In this document: piece after piece, positions 46,896 to 55,621 of the stretch
Layout: each line of letters starts with the position of its first letter
How positions within the stretch are numbered: position 1 is the stretch's first letter
Assembly: GCF_010669285.1 (NCBI RefSeq)
Contig: NZ_CP048711.1
Coordinates: forward strand, 3,348,001 to 3,412,000
DNA length: 64,000 nt
DNA from: Kineobactrum salinum
GTDB taxonomy: Bacteria > Pseudomonadota > Gammaproteobacteria > Pseudomonadales > Halieaceae
Reading direction: 5' to 3'
Notes under the pieces: model-generated
Seen by the model: the letters and a program-made list of their open reading frames with translations, nothing else
What the model was told of the DNA's origin: nothing
Databases searched by the model: none
Position numbers and translations under genes: made by a program

Positions 46896-47535
46896 GCATG
46901 AACATCCCGCCCAGTTTGCGAAAAGGCCTAGCGCACCGTTGTCGTGCGCCGGTTAGTCATTGAACAACTTACAAAAAGTAGTCACCAATTCCGAAAACGT
47001 CAAATATTGTCGAGCAAGAAGATTAAAAGTTGCTCTGATTTACTCCAATTGAGGCACATTCGAGACCACCACTGGTGCAAACCCGACCTGACGCATGCGT
47101 CTGTCTCTTCCGTCTCATCACTTCTCTCATGAGCACGATGCCCCTCATGGGAGAAGTACATCTCCTCGTCCGCTCACTGTCCTATCAGATGGATTCATAT
47201 CTCCGGACCCATCTACAACGCGCTTGCTGGCAGCGTGGAGGAAACGTCCGCTCAAAGCACGGACTCCGAGCACATCACGGACGAGATCAAGCAGCAGCTC
47301 CGTGATATCCGCGAGGCCCTCAACCCCTTTATACTCAAGCAAGCCATTGAGAAGAAACTTAAGCAAATATTCCGGAGGATCAGGGTAACCTCAAATGTGA
47401 GGCAACGAATCTGACCTGAACCGTCCTTCGGTAAACATTACTTATGAGTCAACACGTAGATCCCGCATTGCCTCGGAGGTATTTATGGATCCTCTCAATT
47501 GCTGCGACTTTCTACAGTGCTCAACTTCAGAGTTG
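46896..47535. other. Intergenic stretch with a possible coding relic
   Basis: 640 bases. The left half is AT-rich and empty. From about 47185 to 47402 the plus strand has a frame ending in TGA with helical-looking text (SEHITDEIKQQLRDIREAL, NPFILKQAIEKKLKQIFRR), but no start and no family I can name. It could be the tail of a lost transposase or other gene. Confidence 0.3.
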
Positions 47536-48234
47536 TTAACCAGGCAGCGCGGTGTTGCGGCGATCGAAGGTGGACTGAACGGCCTGGCGGAGGATGTCAC
47601 CGTCAAAATCGGTGTGCTGAGCCAGTAGTATCCACAGGTCGAAATAATCCTTCATTCTACTGTTGGCGATGCCAAGCGATGACAGCGCTTCGACCTTTTC
47701 GGCCACGACTGTGTAGCGCGGATAGGCACGCAGCTTTGGTGCCGCGAACTCGGTCAGCATAATGGGGTACTCGACATCCTCCGGGCTGGGCGTGACAGCG
47801 TCGCCGAATCCTATGTCGATCTGGATCTGGCAGCGTGCGCTGTCGATCACACCCAGTAACATGACACGCACGCCAGCATAATTTGCCTCTTTGCGGATCT
47901 CGGCAGCGTGCACGGTGTCGGGTTGAAACACTACGCCATCGTGGGATTCGATCGTGCAGATTTCCCTGAAGACGCTTTCGATATCCGGCAGTTCCGCCGA
48001 GCCGAATCCCAGAAAGTCGGCGTCCCTGGTTGGGCGATGTGGTATATCGAACCACAGGTCAAACAGCAGGGCTCCCTTGAGCAGAAACTGATCCGCGTGA
48101 CTGGAAATGCTGATCCGGTAAAGCAGACGCTCAATCGCGTAACGGGTGAGTACGAGGTTGAAATCCTGCCCGGTCCCACGGGCCCGATCGAGTAGGCGCG
48201 CCCGTACGGATGCCGCGACGTTGCGTTCATTCAT
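47536..48234 (-). CDS. AbiEii-type nucleotidyltransferase toxin, C-terminally short
   Basis: 232 residues from the ATG at 48234 (MNERNVAASVRARLLDRA). Nucleotidyltransferase core: FLLKGALLFDLWFDIPHRPTRDADFLGFG (the GG/S-x-DxD-type site), and APKLRAYPRYTVVAEKVEAL. The toxin of type IV AbiE systems modifies RNA using nucleotides and arrests growth. AbiEii proteins usually extend about 60 residues past the end seen here (FDRRNTALPG), so this copy may be truncated and perhaps inactive. Downstream of the antitoxin gene on the same strand. Confidence 0.85.
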   Translation of the reverse strand: MNERNVAASVRARLLDRARGTGQDFNLVLTRYAIERLLYRISISSHADQFLLKGALLFDLWFDIPHRPTRDADFLGFGSAELPDIESVFREICTIESHDGVVFQPDTVHAAEIRKEANYAGVRVMLLGVIDSARCQIQIDIGFGDAVTPSPEDVEYPIMLTEFAAPKLRAYPRYTVVAEKVEALSSLGIANSRMKDYFDLWILLAQHTDFDGDILRQAVQSTFDRRNTALPG

Positions 48235-48300
48235 GGCGCACACCCCTGTGCATCACCTCGCGGGCAGACCTACAGTCCGATTGCCAATCCAGGTATCTTG

Positions 48301-48900
48301 TCATGGCAGGCTTTCCATATAGGGCCGCATGACGTTGGCCACTCGGCATATCGTGGCATACCGCCAGAGTTCGTCCATGCCCACTCGCTTGGCTCGCCAC
48401 GCATCTTGTAGTGCCTCCAGCGCGACATCGAGACCGATCTTGTTGCGGAACTTGAAGCAGTCGGCCACGGTGCGGGCGACGTTGGTCACGCGTACCGGCA
48501 CACCATCAATGATGTCTTCCTCGATTCCCTCGGTCAGTGCGGCACCAGAAAAGCGCACGACGCGCAGCGGGGGATAGTCCATCTTTGGTGCGCGTGCCTT
48601 GTTCGGAATGGCGACCCAGACCTCGAATGGCGACTGTGTGGTGAGCTCACGCAGGCGCAGTGCCGACAGCAAGCAGATGATGGCTTGAGGGTGCTTCCGA
48701 GCTACCTCGGCCAGTGCGCTGTTTTCCGAGACTAGCCGATTCGGAATCGCATACAGGCCACGTCCTACGCGCTGGAGCCGTCCTTGCCGCACCAGCCGAG
48801 TGAGAGCGACAGTGGGAAGCCCGCGCTCATTCAGATCGCGTGGACGAATCAGGCCGTGCTGACTGGCGAGATCCAGAATAGCTTGATACGAAATTTCCAT
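48301..48900 (-). CDS. AbiEi-type antitoxin / transcriptional repressor
   Basis: 199 residues from the ATG at 48900. N-terminal winged helix (ILDLASQHGLIRPRDLNERG, RLVRQGRLQRVGRGLYAIP) and the AbiEi C-terminal antitoxin region (TNVARTVADCFKFRNKIGLDVALEAL). It neutralises the AbiEii toxin and represses the operon. 66 bases upstream of the toxin gene. Divergent from the MazE-like gene. Confidence 0.9.
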   Translation of the reverse strand: MEISYQAILDLASQHGLIRPRDLNERGLPTVALTRLVRQGRLQRVGRGLYAIPNRLVSENSALAEVARKHPQAIICLLSALRLRELTTQSPFEVWVAIPNKARAPKMDYPPLRVVRFSGAALTEGIEEDIIDGVPVRVTNVARTVADCFKFRNKIGLDVALEALQDAWRAKRVGMDELWRYATICRVANVMRPYMESLP

Positions 48901-49078
48901 GGCGCCATCTTGTTGCATATAGTCGGTAAATGTCAATAAATACCGACGTATAGCAACGGTGTCGAGCGGGGGAATGCAAATCTCCCGCAAGGGTCCGCCT
49001 TGGTTCCCTCCGCGCGGGCATTTGCCGGCACGGCAAATAGTGTTTATACTTCGTTTAAACATTATCCCGGAGATTGCC

Positions 49079-49333
49079 ATGACCGAAACGGTTCTTGATA
49101 TCAAGCATTGGGGCAACAACCTTGGTGTGCGCCTGCCTGCGGCTGTGGCTCGTGCTGCGCACCTGCATGCCGACCAGCGGGTGCGTATTACGGTAGAAGG
49201 GGAACGAATCATCATCACGCCGCTGCATGACGAACCCCTGAGCTTGGAGCAGCGCCTGGCTCGCTTTGACCCCGAGCGCCACGGCGGGGAGGCCATGTCT
49301 GTCGATGAGCGTCTGGGGGCAGAGCGGTGGTAA
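49079..49333 (+). CDS. MazE-like AbrB-family antitoxin
   Basis: 84 residues from the ATG at 49079 (MTETVLDIKHWGNNLGVRLP). SpoVT/AbrB fold at the N-terminus and a short acidic toxin-binding tail (FDPERHGGEAMSVDERLGAERW). Its stop overlaps the GTG start of the MazF-like gene. A GGAG precedes the start. Confidence 0.9.
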   Translation: MTETVLDIKHWGNNLGVRLPAAVARAAHLHADQRVRITVEGERIIITPLHDEPLSLEQRLARFDPERHGGEAMSVDERLGAERW

Positions 49334-49703
49334 AACGAACCAAGGGCTGGGTACCCGAGCGCCAGCACATCATATGGATAGACTGCAACCCTCAGCGCGG
49401 GAAAGAAATGCGCGATGTGCATCCTTTTCTGGTTCTGTCTCCCAAAGCTTTTAACGAACGCACGTCCCTGGTCATTGGCCTGCCGATGACCACTGCCAGC
49501 TATAACGCTGACAACCCTTCGCGGTAGCCGTCGGCGTTGCTGGCGGCCGCAAGGCCGGGCAAGCCAGTTACGTGCTTTGCCATCAGCCCAAGTCCTTCGA
49601 CTGGCGCCTGCGCGGCGGCGCGCCCCATCCAATGAAAAGTGTGACCGATGCCCGCTTTGCCGAGGTGCTGGCCTTGCTAAACCAGGTTATACAGTTGGTC
49701 TGA
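49327..49703 (+). CDS. MazF-like endoribonuclease toxin, one frameshift
   Basis: About 125 residues once repaired. Starts at GTG 49327 (VVKRTKGWVPERQHIIWIDCNPQRGKE, of the PemK/MazF fold); the conserved RPxLVLS region appears as HPFLVLSPKAFN. The frame stops at 49525-49527, but the rest of the fold (FAVAVGVAGGRKAGQASYVL, CHQPKSFDWRLRGG) follows one frame away; one base added at CCC 49515-49517 restores it. Cleaves RNA at specific short sites when the antitoxin is lost. Toxin genes can also be truly inactivated, so here the error explanation is less certain than elsewhere. Confidence 0.85.
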
Positions 49704-50168
49704 CTCACGTGTAGTGATCGCAAGGCGAGTGTCTATGGCATTCGTATCGAGCGCACTTTTCGGCAGACGGCCACCCGCTTGTGGCGGGATGAGTCTGGTT
49801 TGACCGGGCTTGAAACCGCTCCCCTGCTGCACATGCTTGAGTGTGACGATACCCGCAAGCCAGACCTCTGTCGTGGGACGAGCAATCAAGGTATTTTTGC
49901 GCGATTGCCGGGTCATTTGAGGGAGATGGCATTTTGCCGCCGCAGGGCGCCAGCATTGAGGACGGCGAACGTATGCTTGGTTTTTGCTCTGACCCCAATG
50001 ATCCCCAATGATCCCCAATGATCCAGACAGCATGACAGCTGAAAGCCCCGCGTGCCCAATTGGCGAAGATTGGTTGAGTGGTCTAAGTTTTATAGCATTG
50101 TCAATGTTTGGGAGCGTCATGGACTTTCTCTGATCGCGCATGCTCGCTTCCACCTGGAGGGTGATCAC
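49704..50168. other. Intergenic stretch with a 10-base triple repeat
   Basis: 465 bases without a supported gene. Positions 49993-50022 hold three perfect tandem copies of a 10-base unit (CCCCAATGAT), too short and too few for a CRISPR. Confidence 0.5.
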
Positions 50169-50687
50169 ATGAAAATGCACAAGATCGCGGCGGTGGCCGT
50201 GCTGCTCTGGTTTATGGTTGCGCAGACTGCCCGGGCGGGCCTCATTCTGCCCAATGGGCAGGAATGGGAATTGCGGGGCCGTCTGGGCGGCTGGTTGGAA
50301 CAGAGTAATCAGGCGGCCCTCGATGTCGGATGGACCTGGGCCGTCGAGGCGGAATGGCTCGCCACTGGTTTGGACGGCCAGCTCTTGACAGACCCTGCCT
50401 GGTCCGCGCTCATGGGAGATCTGGACGGCCAAGACTTACAAGCCGCTGGCTGGTTTGCAGACCCCCTTGTGCTCAATGGGCAGATTGGACGTATCGTGAT
50501 CTCCAATTCGGGAGACTCCACCAGCACAACGTCGGGCACCCTCTGCTGCTCTCTCGGGCTGAATGCAGAAGCTTTGAGTTATCGTGTGTCTTATCGGGCC
50601 GCACAGATCGCGGAACCTGCGACGATCCTGCTCTCGGCGCTCGGACTGCTCACCTTGGGCTGGTTCCGCCGGCTGGTACCCAGGTAA
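50169..50687 (+). CDS. PEP-CTERM-type sorted surface protein
   Basis: 172 residues. Signal peptide (MKMHKIAAVAVLLWFMVAQT...ARA), a Trp- and Gly-rich middle (WELRGRLGGWLEQSN, YxxxWxWAVEAEW-like pattern), and a C-terminal sorting tail: AEPATILLSALGLLTLGWF followed by RRLVPR. This is the PEP-CTERM layout of Pro-containing motif, membrane span and Arg cluster, recognised by exosortase and often tied to exopolysaccharide or biofilm. The motif reads EPAT instead of PEPxT. No exosortase is in the window. Start chosen for the signal peptide; GGAGGGTGATC precedes it. Confidence 0.8.
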   Translation: MKMHKIAAVAVLLWFMVAQTARAGLILPNGQEWELRGRLGGWLEQSNQAALDVGWTWAVEAEWLATGLDGQLLTDPAWSALMGDLDGQDLQAAGWFADPLVLNGQIGRIVISNSGDSTSTTSGTLCCSLGLNAEALSYRVSYRAAQIAEPATILLSALGLLTLGWFRRLVPR

Positions 50688-50917
50688 ATAATATCGGGCT
50701 GACCGTCAACGCGCTTTTACCTGTAGTCCCGCCACAAGTATAGGACATATTAACGGCCTATCGAGAGTAGACATCCTCGCTGATTGTGTCGACTGGACCT
50801 GCAGACCTGTCGAGTTTTCATCTATTGACCCGAAAATCCTGTTCGCGACGTTGGGTATGCCATTCATATCCGTTCAAACCTGGACGTGAGCACGCAACAG
50901 TTCATGCCATGCGGTGT

Positions 50918-51658
50918 TCACTGGCGTCCTTGCTGGTCGAGTGCTGTTGGCCCGGAATCCTTCCCTGGGAAAAGAGCTAATGTCTCGGGTGGCGCCCGGG
51001 ATGGTGGTGTCAGTAGCGGTAGAGCGGGGTCGGCTTGCTCTTTTTTGTGTAAGTGGGCCAGGATTTTATCGATGACATCCTGTTCCTCATCAGTGATCTC
51101 TCCGCGCCGGTAGAGAAAGCGAAAGAAGCTCCGTAATGCGGTTACTGTCAGCTGGGCGCGACTGCGGCTTCCTCTGCGGGCATGCCGGAGCACAAAGTGA
51201 TGGGCATCCTGTGGACACAGCGCCTCCAGCTCAACCGCGGCATCGCTGAACCGCTCCGTGAGAAACTGTCGCACAATGGGCAGGTAGCTGCTCAACGTCT
51301 GCGGTGACAGCCCATGCTCGCAAGCCAGGAACTGAGCAGACGCGCGCTGGACACGCGCCAAAGGGCTCTCGTCAACCACGGACGCGGGCGGTGGAATCGC
51401 GTCAAGTTCCCGCAGGTAGCTCAGTAATATCTTAGCGGTGGCCCGACTGCCATGACCAAAGCGCCGGCATCGCTGGGGGGTGAGAAAGCGGTTGATTAGT
51501 GCTTCATCGAGTGCAGTGATGGGTAGCTGACTTCGATGGCACCACCGGCTTCGAGCAGCAGCCAACCGAAGTTTCCCCACAATGGAAGATTCTGCGTAGC
51601 CCTGTGATGCGAGCCAAGCAGCAATTCCCTCTATATGAGGTGCTAACGGGTAGAGCCC
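50918..51658 (-). pseudogene. Tyrosine recombinase (integrase) N-terminal fragment
   Basis: The frame reads as the SAM-like core-binding part of a site-specific integrase: LAPHIEGIAAWLASQGY, SPQTLSSYLPIVRQFLTERF, LTVTALRSFFRFLYRRGEI. The catalytic domain (R...HxxR...Y) is absent; after RRGEI the last 58 or so residues are unrelated. There is also no ATG at the 5' end, only a GTG at 51580 inside the homologous part. Adjacent to a tRNA-Met fragment, it marks an old integration locus. Confidence 0.75.
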
Positions 51659-51682
51659 CTGACCTTGATCAACAATGAAAAC

Positions 51683-51700
51683 TCCCGCAGATCTCCCGCA
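51683..51700. repeat. 18-base direct repeat flanking the tRNA fragment, copy 1
   Basis: TCCCGCARATCTCCCGCA-type sequence, itself made of two TCCCGCA-like halves; second copy at 51907-51924. Position on both sides of a putative att core suggests integrase arm sites, but this is inference. Confidence 0.5.
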
Positions 51701-51767
51701 ATTGGGAGGAGGGAGAATCTCAGAGCGATTTGAGGTTTTGTAAGCTTTTGATTTAAAAAGGAAAAAG

Positions 51768-51814
51768 TGGTAGCTACGGGTGGACTTGAACCACCGACCC
51801 CAGCATTATGAATT
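51768..51814 (-). tRNA. tRNA-Met (CAU) 3' fragment, probable att site
   Basis: The minus strand reads from the anticodon loop TTCATAA through variable loop, a complete T arm (GGTGG-TTCAAGT-CCACC), the 3' acceptor strand CGTAGCT, a discriminator A and CCA. The acceptor would pair with a 5' strand GGCTACG, the start of elongator tRNA-Met. Bases upstream of the loop do not pair with the anticodon stem and no D arm exists, so only the 3' part is present. Such partial copies arise when an element integrates into a tRNA gene's 3' end. Confidence 0.8.
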
Positions 51815-51906
51815 TGGCTGGATATTTTTAACTTATTGATTTTATTAACTTAAATTCGAAGACCCACAGCGAATTTCCACCACAGAGCACCACGGATCAG
51901 AGCAAG

Positions 51907-51924
51907 TCCCGCAAATCTCCCGCA
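51907..51924. repeat. 18-base direct repeat flanking the tRNA fragment, copy 2
   Basis: Same orientation as the copy at 51683-51700 with one difference. Confidence 0.5.
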
Positions 51925-52192
51925 GGATCCGCCCCGGTTTTTTTGACACACAGATCAATGCGTCGCTTCTTGTGCCGCGATCTACTAAACGAGACATATA
52001 GAGTGAGCCAACGCCAGGTCAAATGTTCACAGAAAAATCGTTGTTCAATATTAATGAACGTAAAATAGCCCACGGATGGAATTCACTGACTCCTATCGAT
52101 TCGTGCTTTGTTCCTAACTAGATGTGGAAGATGATGGTCCACTCGGGATTCAAAGTCTTGAATCACCTAGGTTCGACGCCGCCGCGCAGCCT

Positions 52193-52834
52193 TCAGAGCC
52201 TCTGCGCCGTGAGGATCTTGAAGGCGAAGGCGGAGAATACACCGGCAAACAGCCAGTCGATCGCGCGGGTAACTTTCGGGCTCTTCTTCAGGAGCCCGGC
52301 AAAGCCGTCGACCGCCAGTACCATCGGAATGGTGAAGAGAAGCGACAGCGGGATGAAGCTCAGGCCGAGGAAGAACAGCTTCTCCGCGGCATACAGATCA
52401 TTCACCGAGACGAACTGCGGCAGGAAGGTCATGAAGAACAGGATGATCTTCGGATTGAGCAGGTTGATTCCGACACCCGTCGCCCAGTTCTGCCAGAGCG
52501 AGCGCGGTTTGCGTTTCTCGGAATCCGGTGAGAAGGCCGATCCCCTGCGGATCGCCTGGAAGGCAAGCCAGACCAGATAGCCCGCACCAACCACCTTCAG
52601 CACGAGAAAGGCTTCAGGCGATGCGACGATCAGCGCAGAGAGGCCAAGCGCAACCATAATCGTGTGGATGATGCAACCGGTCATGGCGCCAAACATGCAG
52701 GCGAGGCCCGCGGCTCGGCCTTCAGCGAGTGCACGCCCCACGAAAAGCGTCATGTCGGGGCCCGGTGTGATGGCGATGATGAAGGCGGCGATCGCGAACT
52801 GAAGGAGCACAGTGAAGTCGGGAATGAAGATCAT
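52193..52834 (-). CDS. LysE/RhtB-family amino acid exporter
   Basis: 213 residues, six membrane spans. The family N-terminus is clear: AAFIIAITPGPDMTLFVGRAL, then GLSALIVASPEAFLVLKVVGAGYLVWLAFQ split over spans 2-3, and GVGINLLNPKIILFFMTFLPQF. Exports amino acids such as homoserine, threonine or basic amino acids. Its sequence style and that of the neighbouring remnant remind me of alphaproteobacterial homologues, in keeping with transfer. Confidence 0.93.
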   Translation of the reverse strand: MIFIPDFTVLLQFAIAAFIIAITPGPDMTLFVGRALAEGRAAGLACMFGAMTGCIIHTIMVALGLSALIVASPEAFLVLKVVGAGYLVWLAFQAIRRGSAFSPDSEKRKPRSLWQNWATGVGINLLNPKIILFFMTFLPQFVSVNDLYAAEKLFFLGLSFIPLSLLFTIPMVLAVDGFAGLLKKSPKVTRAIDWLFAGVFSAFAFKILTAQRL

Positions 52835-53001
52835 GGCCGAGCTCGATTATTACCAACGATGATGTTCGCATATTTTGCTGCAACGCGGAAGAATACCACA
52901 CTGCTTGTTGCATGTGCGGAGGCATTCGAAAGTGCTTTGAAAGTCGAACTGTAGAGACTACTTGCGTGCGTTGCGTCATGATGGCGGGAGCCTACGCTCC
53001 G

Positions 53002-53280
53002 GCCTATTGGCTCTGGTCGGCGAGGACGCAAGCGAAAGCCGAACTGGCCCTCTACTACTTCGCTTTCTTCCTAGCGCTGGTTTCTGCCGGATGGCGCCAC
53101 ATCGGCCGCTCCTATCGCTATCTCGAACTAGACGTCATGAGCCCGGCCAACAACATCTAGATCTGCCAGTTCGAGACGATCATCGTCGCGGCCAGCATCT
53201 TGCTGGTCATCCAGGGCATCGTCCAGCTCTTCCGCTGCACGATCATATATACCGAGACATGTAGATATTCTTATGGTTGA
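53002..53280 (+). pseudogene. TRAP transporter small permease (DctQ) remnant
   Basis: An open frame with ALYYFAFFLALVSAGWRHIG and, after an in-frame TAG at 53158-53160, ICQFETIIVAASILLVIQG reads as the C-terminal half of a DctQ-type subunit. The N-terminal half, partner subunits (DctM, DctP) and an uninterrupted frame are absent. Non-functional. Confidence 0.55.
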
Positions 53281-53370
53281 GACCTGTGCATTGTGGAATT
53301 CTGGTCCTGAGAGGGGTTTTGACTCTGGCGCTCACATCGGTGAAATCATAAGTGTAAGGGGAGAAGAGAT

Positions 53371-55509
53371 ATGCGAAGAAGAAGCTATAACGTCATGGGG
53401 TTGTTCATCTCGGCCGTCGCCGTCACTACCGCGGATTCGGTCCGAGCTCAAGATGTGGCAATGCAGATCGATGAAGTGGTCGTTACCGCCCAAAAGCGGG
53501 AGGAGCGATTGATCGATGTACCGCAAAGTGTTTCTGTCATGTCTCCCGAAGACCTGCAGAAGTTGAGCGCAACGCAGTTCAGGGACTTCGCGAACACAGT
53601 GCCGGGCCTGAATTTCACCACCTCGGGCCCTGGATCAACGCAGATCTCAATGCGCGGAGTGACAGCCGGTACCGACGTCAACCAGACCGTCGCGGTCTAC
53701 GTTGATGATATTCCCTACGGCTCGAGCACTTCCTTTGGACGCAGTGGCCGATACACCCCCGACGGTTCCCTGTTTGACCTTGAGCGGATCGAAGTGCTTC
53801 GCGGACCTCAGGGTACGCTCTACGGAGCGAGTTCGATGGGCGGACTCCTCAAGTACGTCAGCCGCGCGCCGGGTCTCGACGGGTTTTCCGGTCGTATACT
53901 TGGCTCTTCGTCCAGCACGGCTCACGGAAGCGAGAACTACAACGTGGCCGGCGTCCTGAATGTGCCGCTAGCGACTGATAACGCGGCAGTGCGCGTAAGC
54001 GGCTACTACACACGAGACGGCGGTTACGTCGATAATCCGGCACTTGGGGATGCGGATGTTAATCATGCTGAGCTTCACGGCGTTCGCGCCGACTTCATGT
54101 TGACCCCCAGCGATGAGCTTACGGTCCGTTTGATAGCCGAGTCTCAGTCGATTTCGCGCGATGGCACGCCGGAAGTGGACTTCACTGCAACGGCAGGCGG
54201 TCGGCCGGTTCTCGGCAGTCTGCGCCAGTCTCGCCAGGTCACTGAGCCCTTTGATCAGGATTTCCGGCTGGTGGCGGGCACAGTCGATTACGACTTCGGC
54301 TCTGCCTTGCTGACTTCGATCACAAGTTACCAAGAGACCCGGACCGAGAATCGCTTCGACATCTCCGCCGAGTTTGTTCCGCTGCTGGCGCAGGTTGGCC
54401 TCGGAACTTTCAACGGGGTCGGCCTGAGCGACGAACCGTCAACGGACAAGGTTACTCAGGAGATCCGCCTTACTTCTCAAGGGCTTGCTACCGTTGAATG
54501 GGCGTTTGGGGCTTTCTATACTCGCGAAGAGAGTGATCGTGAGTCCGAGATGTTGGTGCTTGATTCCGCTCGCCAACCGGTGCCGAACATCTTCTACACG
54601 CTCTCGGCGCCCTCGGAGTACGAGGAATACGCCCTTTTTGGGAATATCACTTGGCGGCTAACCGATAATTTCGACATTACTGGCGGCCTGAGGTACGCGC
54701 ACAACAGACAGTCTTACACCCAGTTCGGATCGGGCATTTTTATTGATAGCCAACCAACGGTACGCTCCAGCGAGGGGGTGTCCACCTATCTCGCGAACGC
54801 ACGCTACCACTTGAACGAGTATGCAATGGTGTATGGGCGTTTCGCGACGGGATATCGGCCGGGCGGGCCGAACTTCGTGGCCCGGGATCCCGCCACAGGG
54901 TCACCCTTGGCGCCACCGACTTTCGATTCAGATCGCCTGAAGAGTTACGAGGTGGGTTACAAGGCCGAGACCGCTGATGGCCGCTTCGGCGTTGACATCG
55001 CCGCCTATTACGTGGACTGGGTCGACATACAAGTCTTCGACGCGAGCTCTGCTCTGGGCGGGTTGATGAATGGCGATTCTGCCAGCGTGCGCGGCGGCGA
55101 GGCGACCCTGACCGCTCGGCCGACTTCCGGGCTTACACTGAGCGCCAATGGCAGCTACTCCACAGCGCGCCGGAGTGGCATCGACACGGATGGGCAATAC
55201 AGCGCCGCTCTGATTGTCGACTACGCATTCCTGAGTGTGCCAGCCTATACCCCGTTTATGGGGGCAACTGTACGCCACGTGTCGGAGCGTGGCAACGCGA
55301 TTACTACAACCACACCTCAGGAATTGCCAGACTACACAACAGTCGATCTGCGGGCGGGCGCAGACATTGGCGACCTTCGGATTCAACTGTTCGGTCGGAA
55401 TATTTTCGATACCCGGGGGCGTTTGTCGCTCGTGACCTCAGGAGGAAAGCCGGTATTTTCGATCCTGCAGCCGCGTACGATCGGGATTAGCCTCTCCGCA
55501 GATTTTTGA
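53371..55509 (+). CDS. TonB-dependent outer-membrane receptor 3
   Basis: 712 residues, intact. Signal peptide (1-27, ending SVRAQ), TonB box DEVVVTAQKREERLIDVP, plug domain (ISMRGVTAGTDVNQTVAVYV, VLRGPQGTLYGASSMGG) and barrel with C-terminal aromatic (SLSADF). AGGGGAGAAG precedes the ATG. First gene of a plus-strand series: receptor, CocE-type hydrolase, amidohydrolase, M19 dipeptidase, DadA-type oxidase. Its ligand is probably a peptide-like or N-acyl/ester compound processed by the next enzymes. Confidence 0.93.
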   Translation: MRRRSYNVMGLFISAVAVTTADSVRAQDVAMQIDEVVVTAQKREERLIDVPQSVSVMSPEDLQKLSATQFRDFANTVPGLNFTTSGPGSTQISMRGVTAGTDVNQTVAVYVDDIPYGSSTSFGRSGRYTPDGSLFDLERIEVLRGPQGTLYGASSMGGLLKYVSRAPGLDGFSGRILGSSSSTAHGSENYNVAGVLNVPLATDNAAVRVSGYYTRDGGYVDNPALGDADVNHAELHGVRADFMLTPSDELTVRLIAESQSISRDGTPEVDFTATAGGRPVLGSLRQSRQVTEPFDQDFRLVAGTVDYDFGSALLTSITSYQETRTENRFDISAEFVPLLAQVGLGTFNGVGLSDEPSTDKVTQEIRLTSQGLATVEWAFGAFYTREESDRESEMLVLDSARQPVPNIFYTLSAPSEYEEYALFGNITWRLTDNFDITGGLRYAHNRQSYTQFGSGIFIDSQPTVRSSEGVSTYLANARYHLNEYAMVYGRFATGYRPGGPNFVARDPATGSPLAPPTFDSDRLKSYEVGYKAETADGRFGVDIAAYYVDWVDIQVFDASSALGGLMNGDSASVRGGEATLTARPTSGLTLSANGSYSTARRSGIDTDGQYSAALIVDYAFLSVPAYTPFMGATVRHVSERGNAITTTTPQELPDYTTVDLRAGADIGDLRIQLFGRNIFDTRGRLSLVTSGGKPVFSILQPRTIGISLSADF

Positions 55510-55621
55510 TGAGTCTGCGGCGTGGCCTGCACGCCTGTGCCAAAGGCGCAGATTATTCGTGTGCGTCGCAGCCGGCGGCAACGTCCCGCTCCGCTTTAAC
55601 TTGGTGAAAGCAGGTGAATAT

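Larger units (their letters stand above)
51659..52192. other. Intergenic attachment-site region
   Basis: 534 bases without a complete gene. Holds the tRNA-Met 3' fragment and, on either side of it, two copies of an 18-base sequence at 51683-51700 and 51907-51924 (17 of 18 identical, same orientation). Confidence 0.6.

Noticed and set aside
47185-47402. Transposase C-terminus
   Set aside because: Helical, charged text is suggestive but no family could be named and there is no start codon; kept only as a note in the intergenic entry.
49993-50022. Possible CRISPR
   Set aside because: Three 10-base tandem copies without spacers; simple slippage repeat.
49677-50432. 251-codon minus-strand frame
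   Set aside because: No recognisable motif and overlaps the better supported MazF and PEP-CTERM genes.
51768-51814. Complete tRNA-Met gene
   Set aside because: No D arm or pairing 5' anticodon strand; only the 3' part exists.
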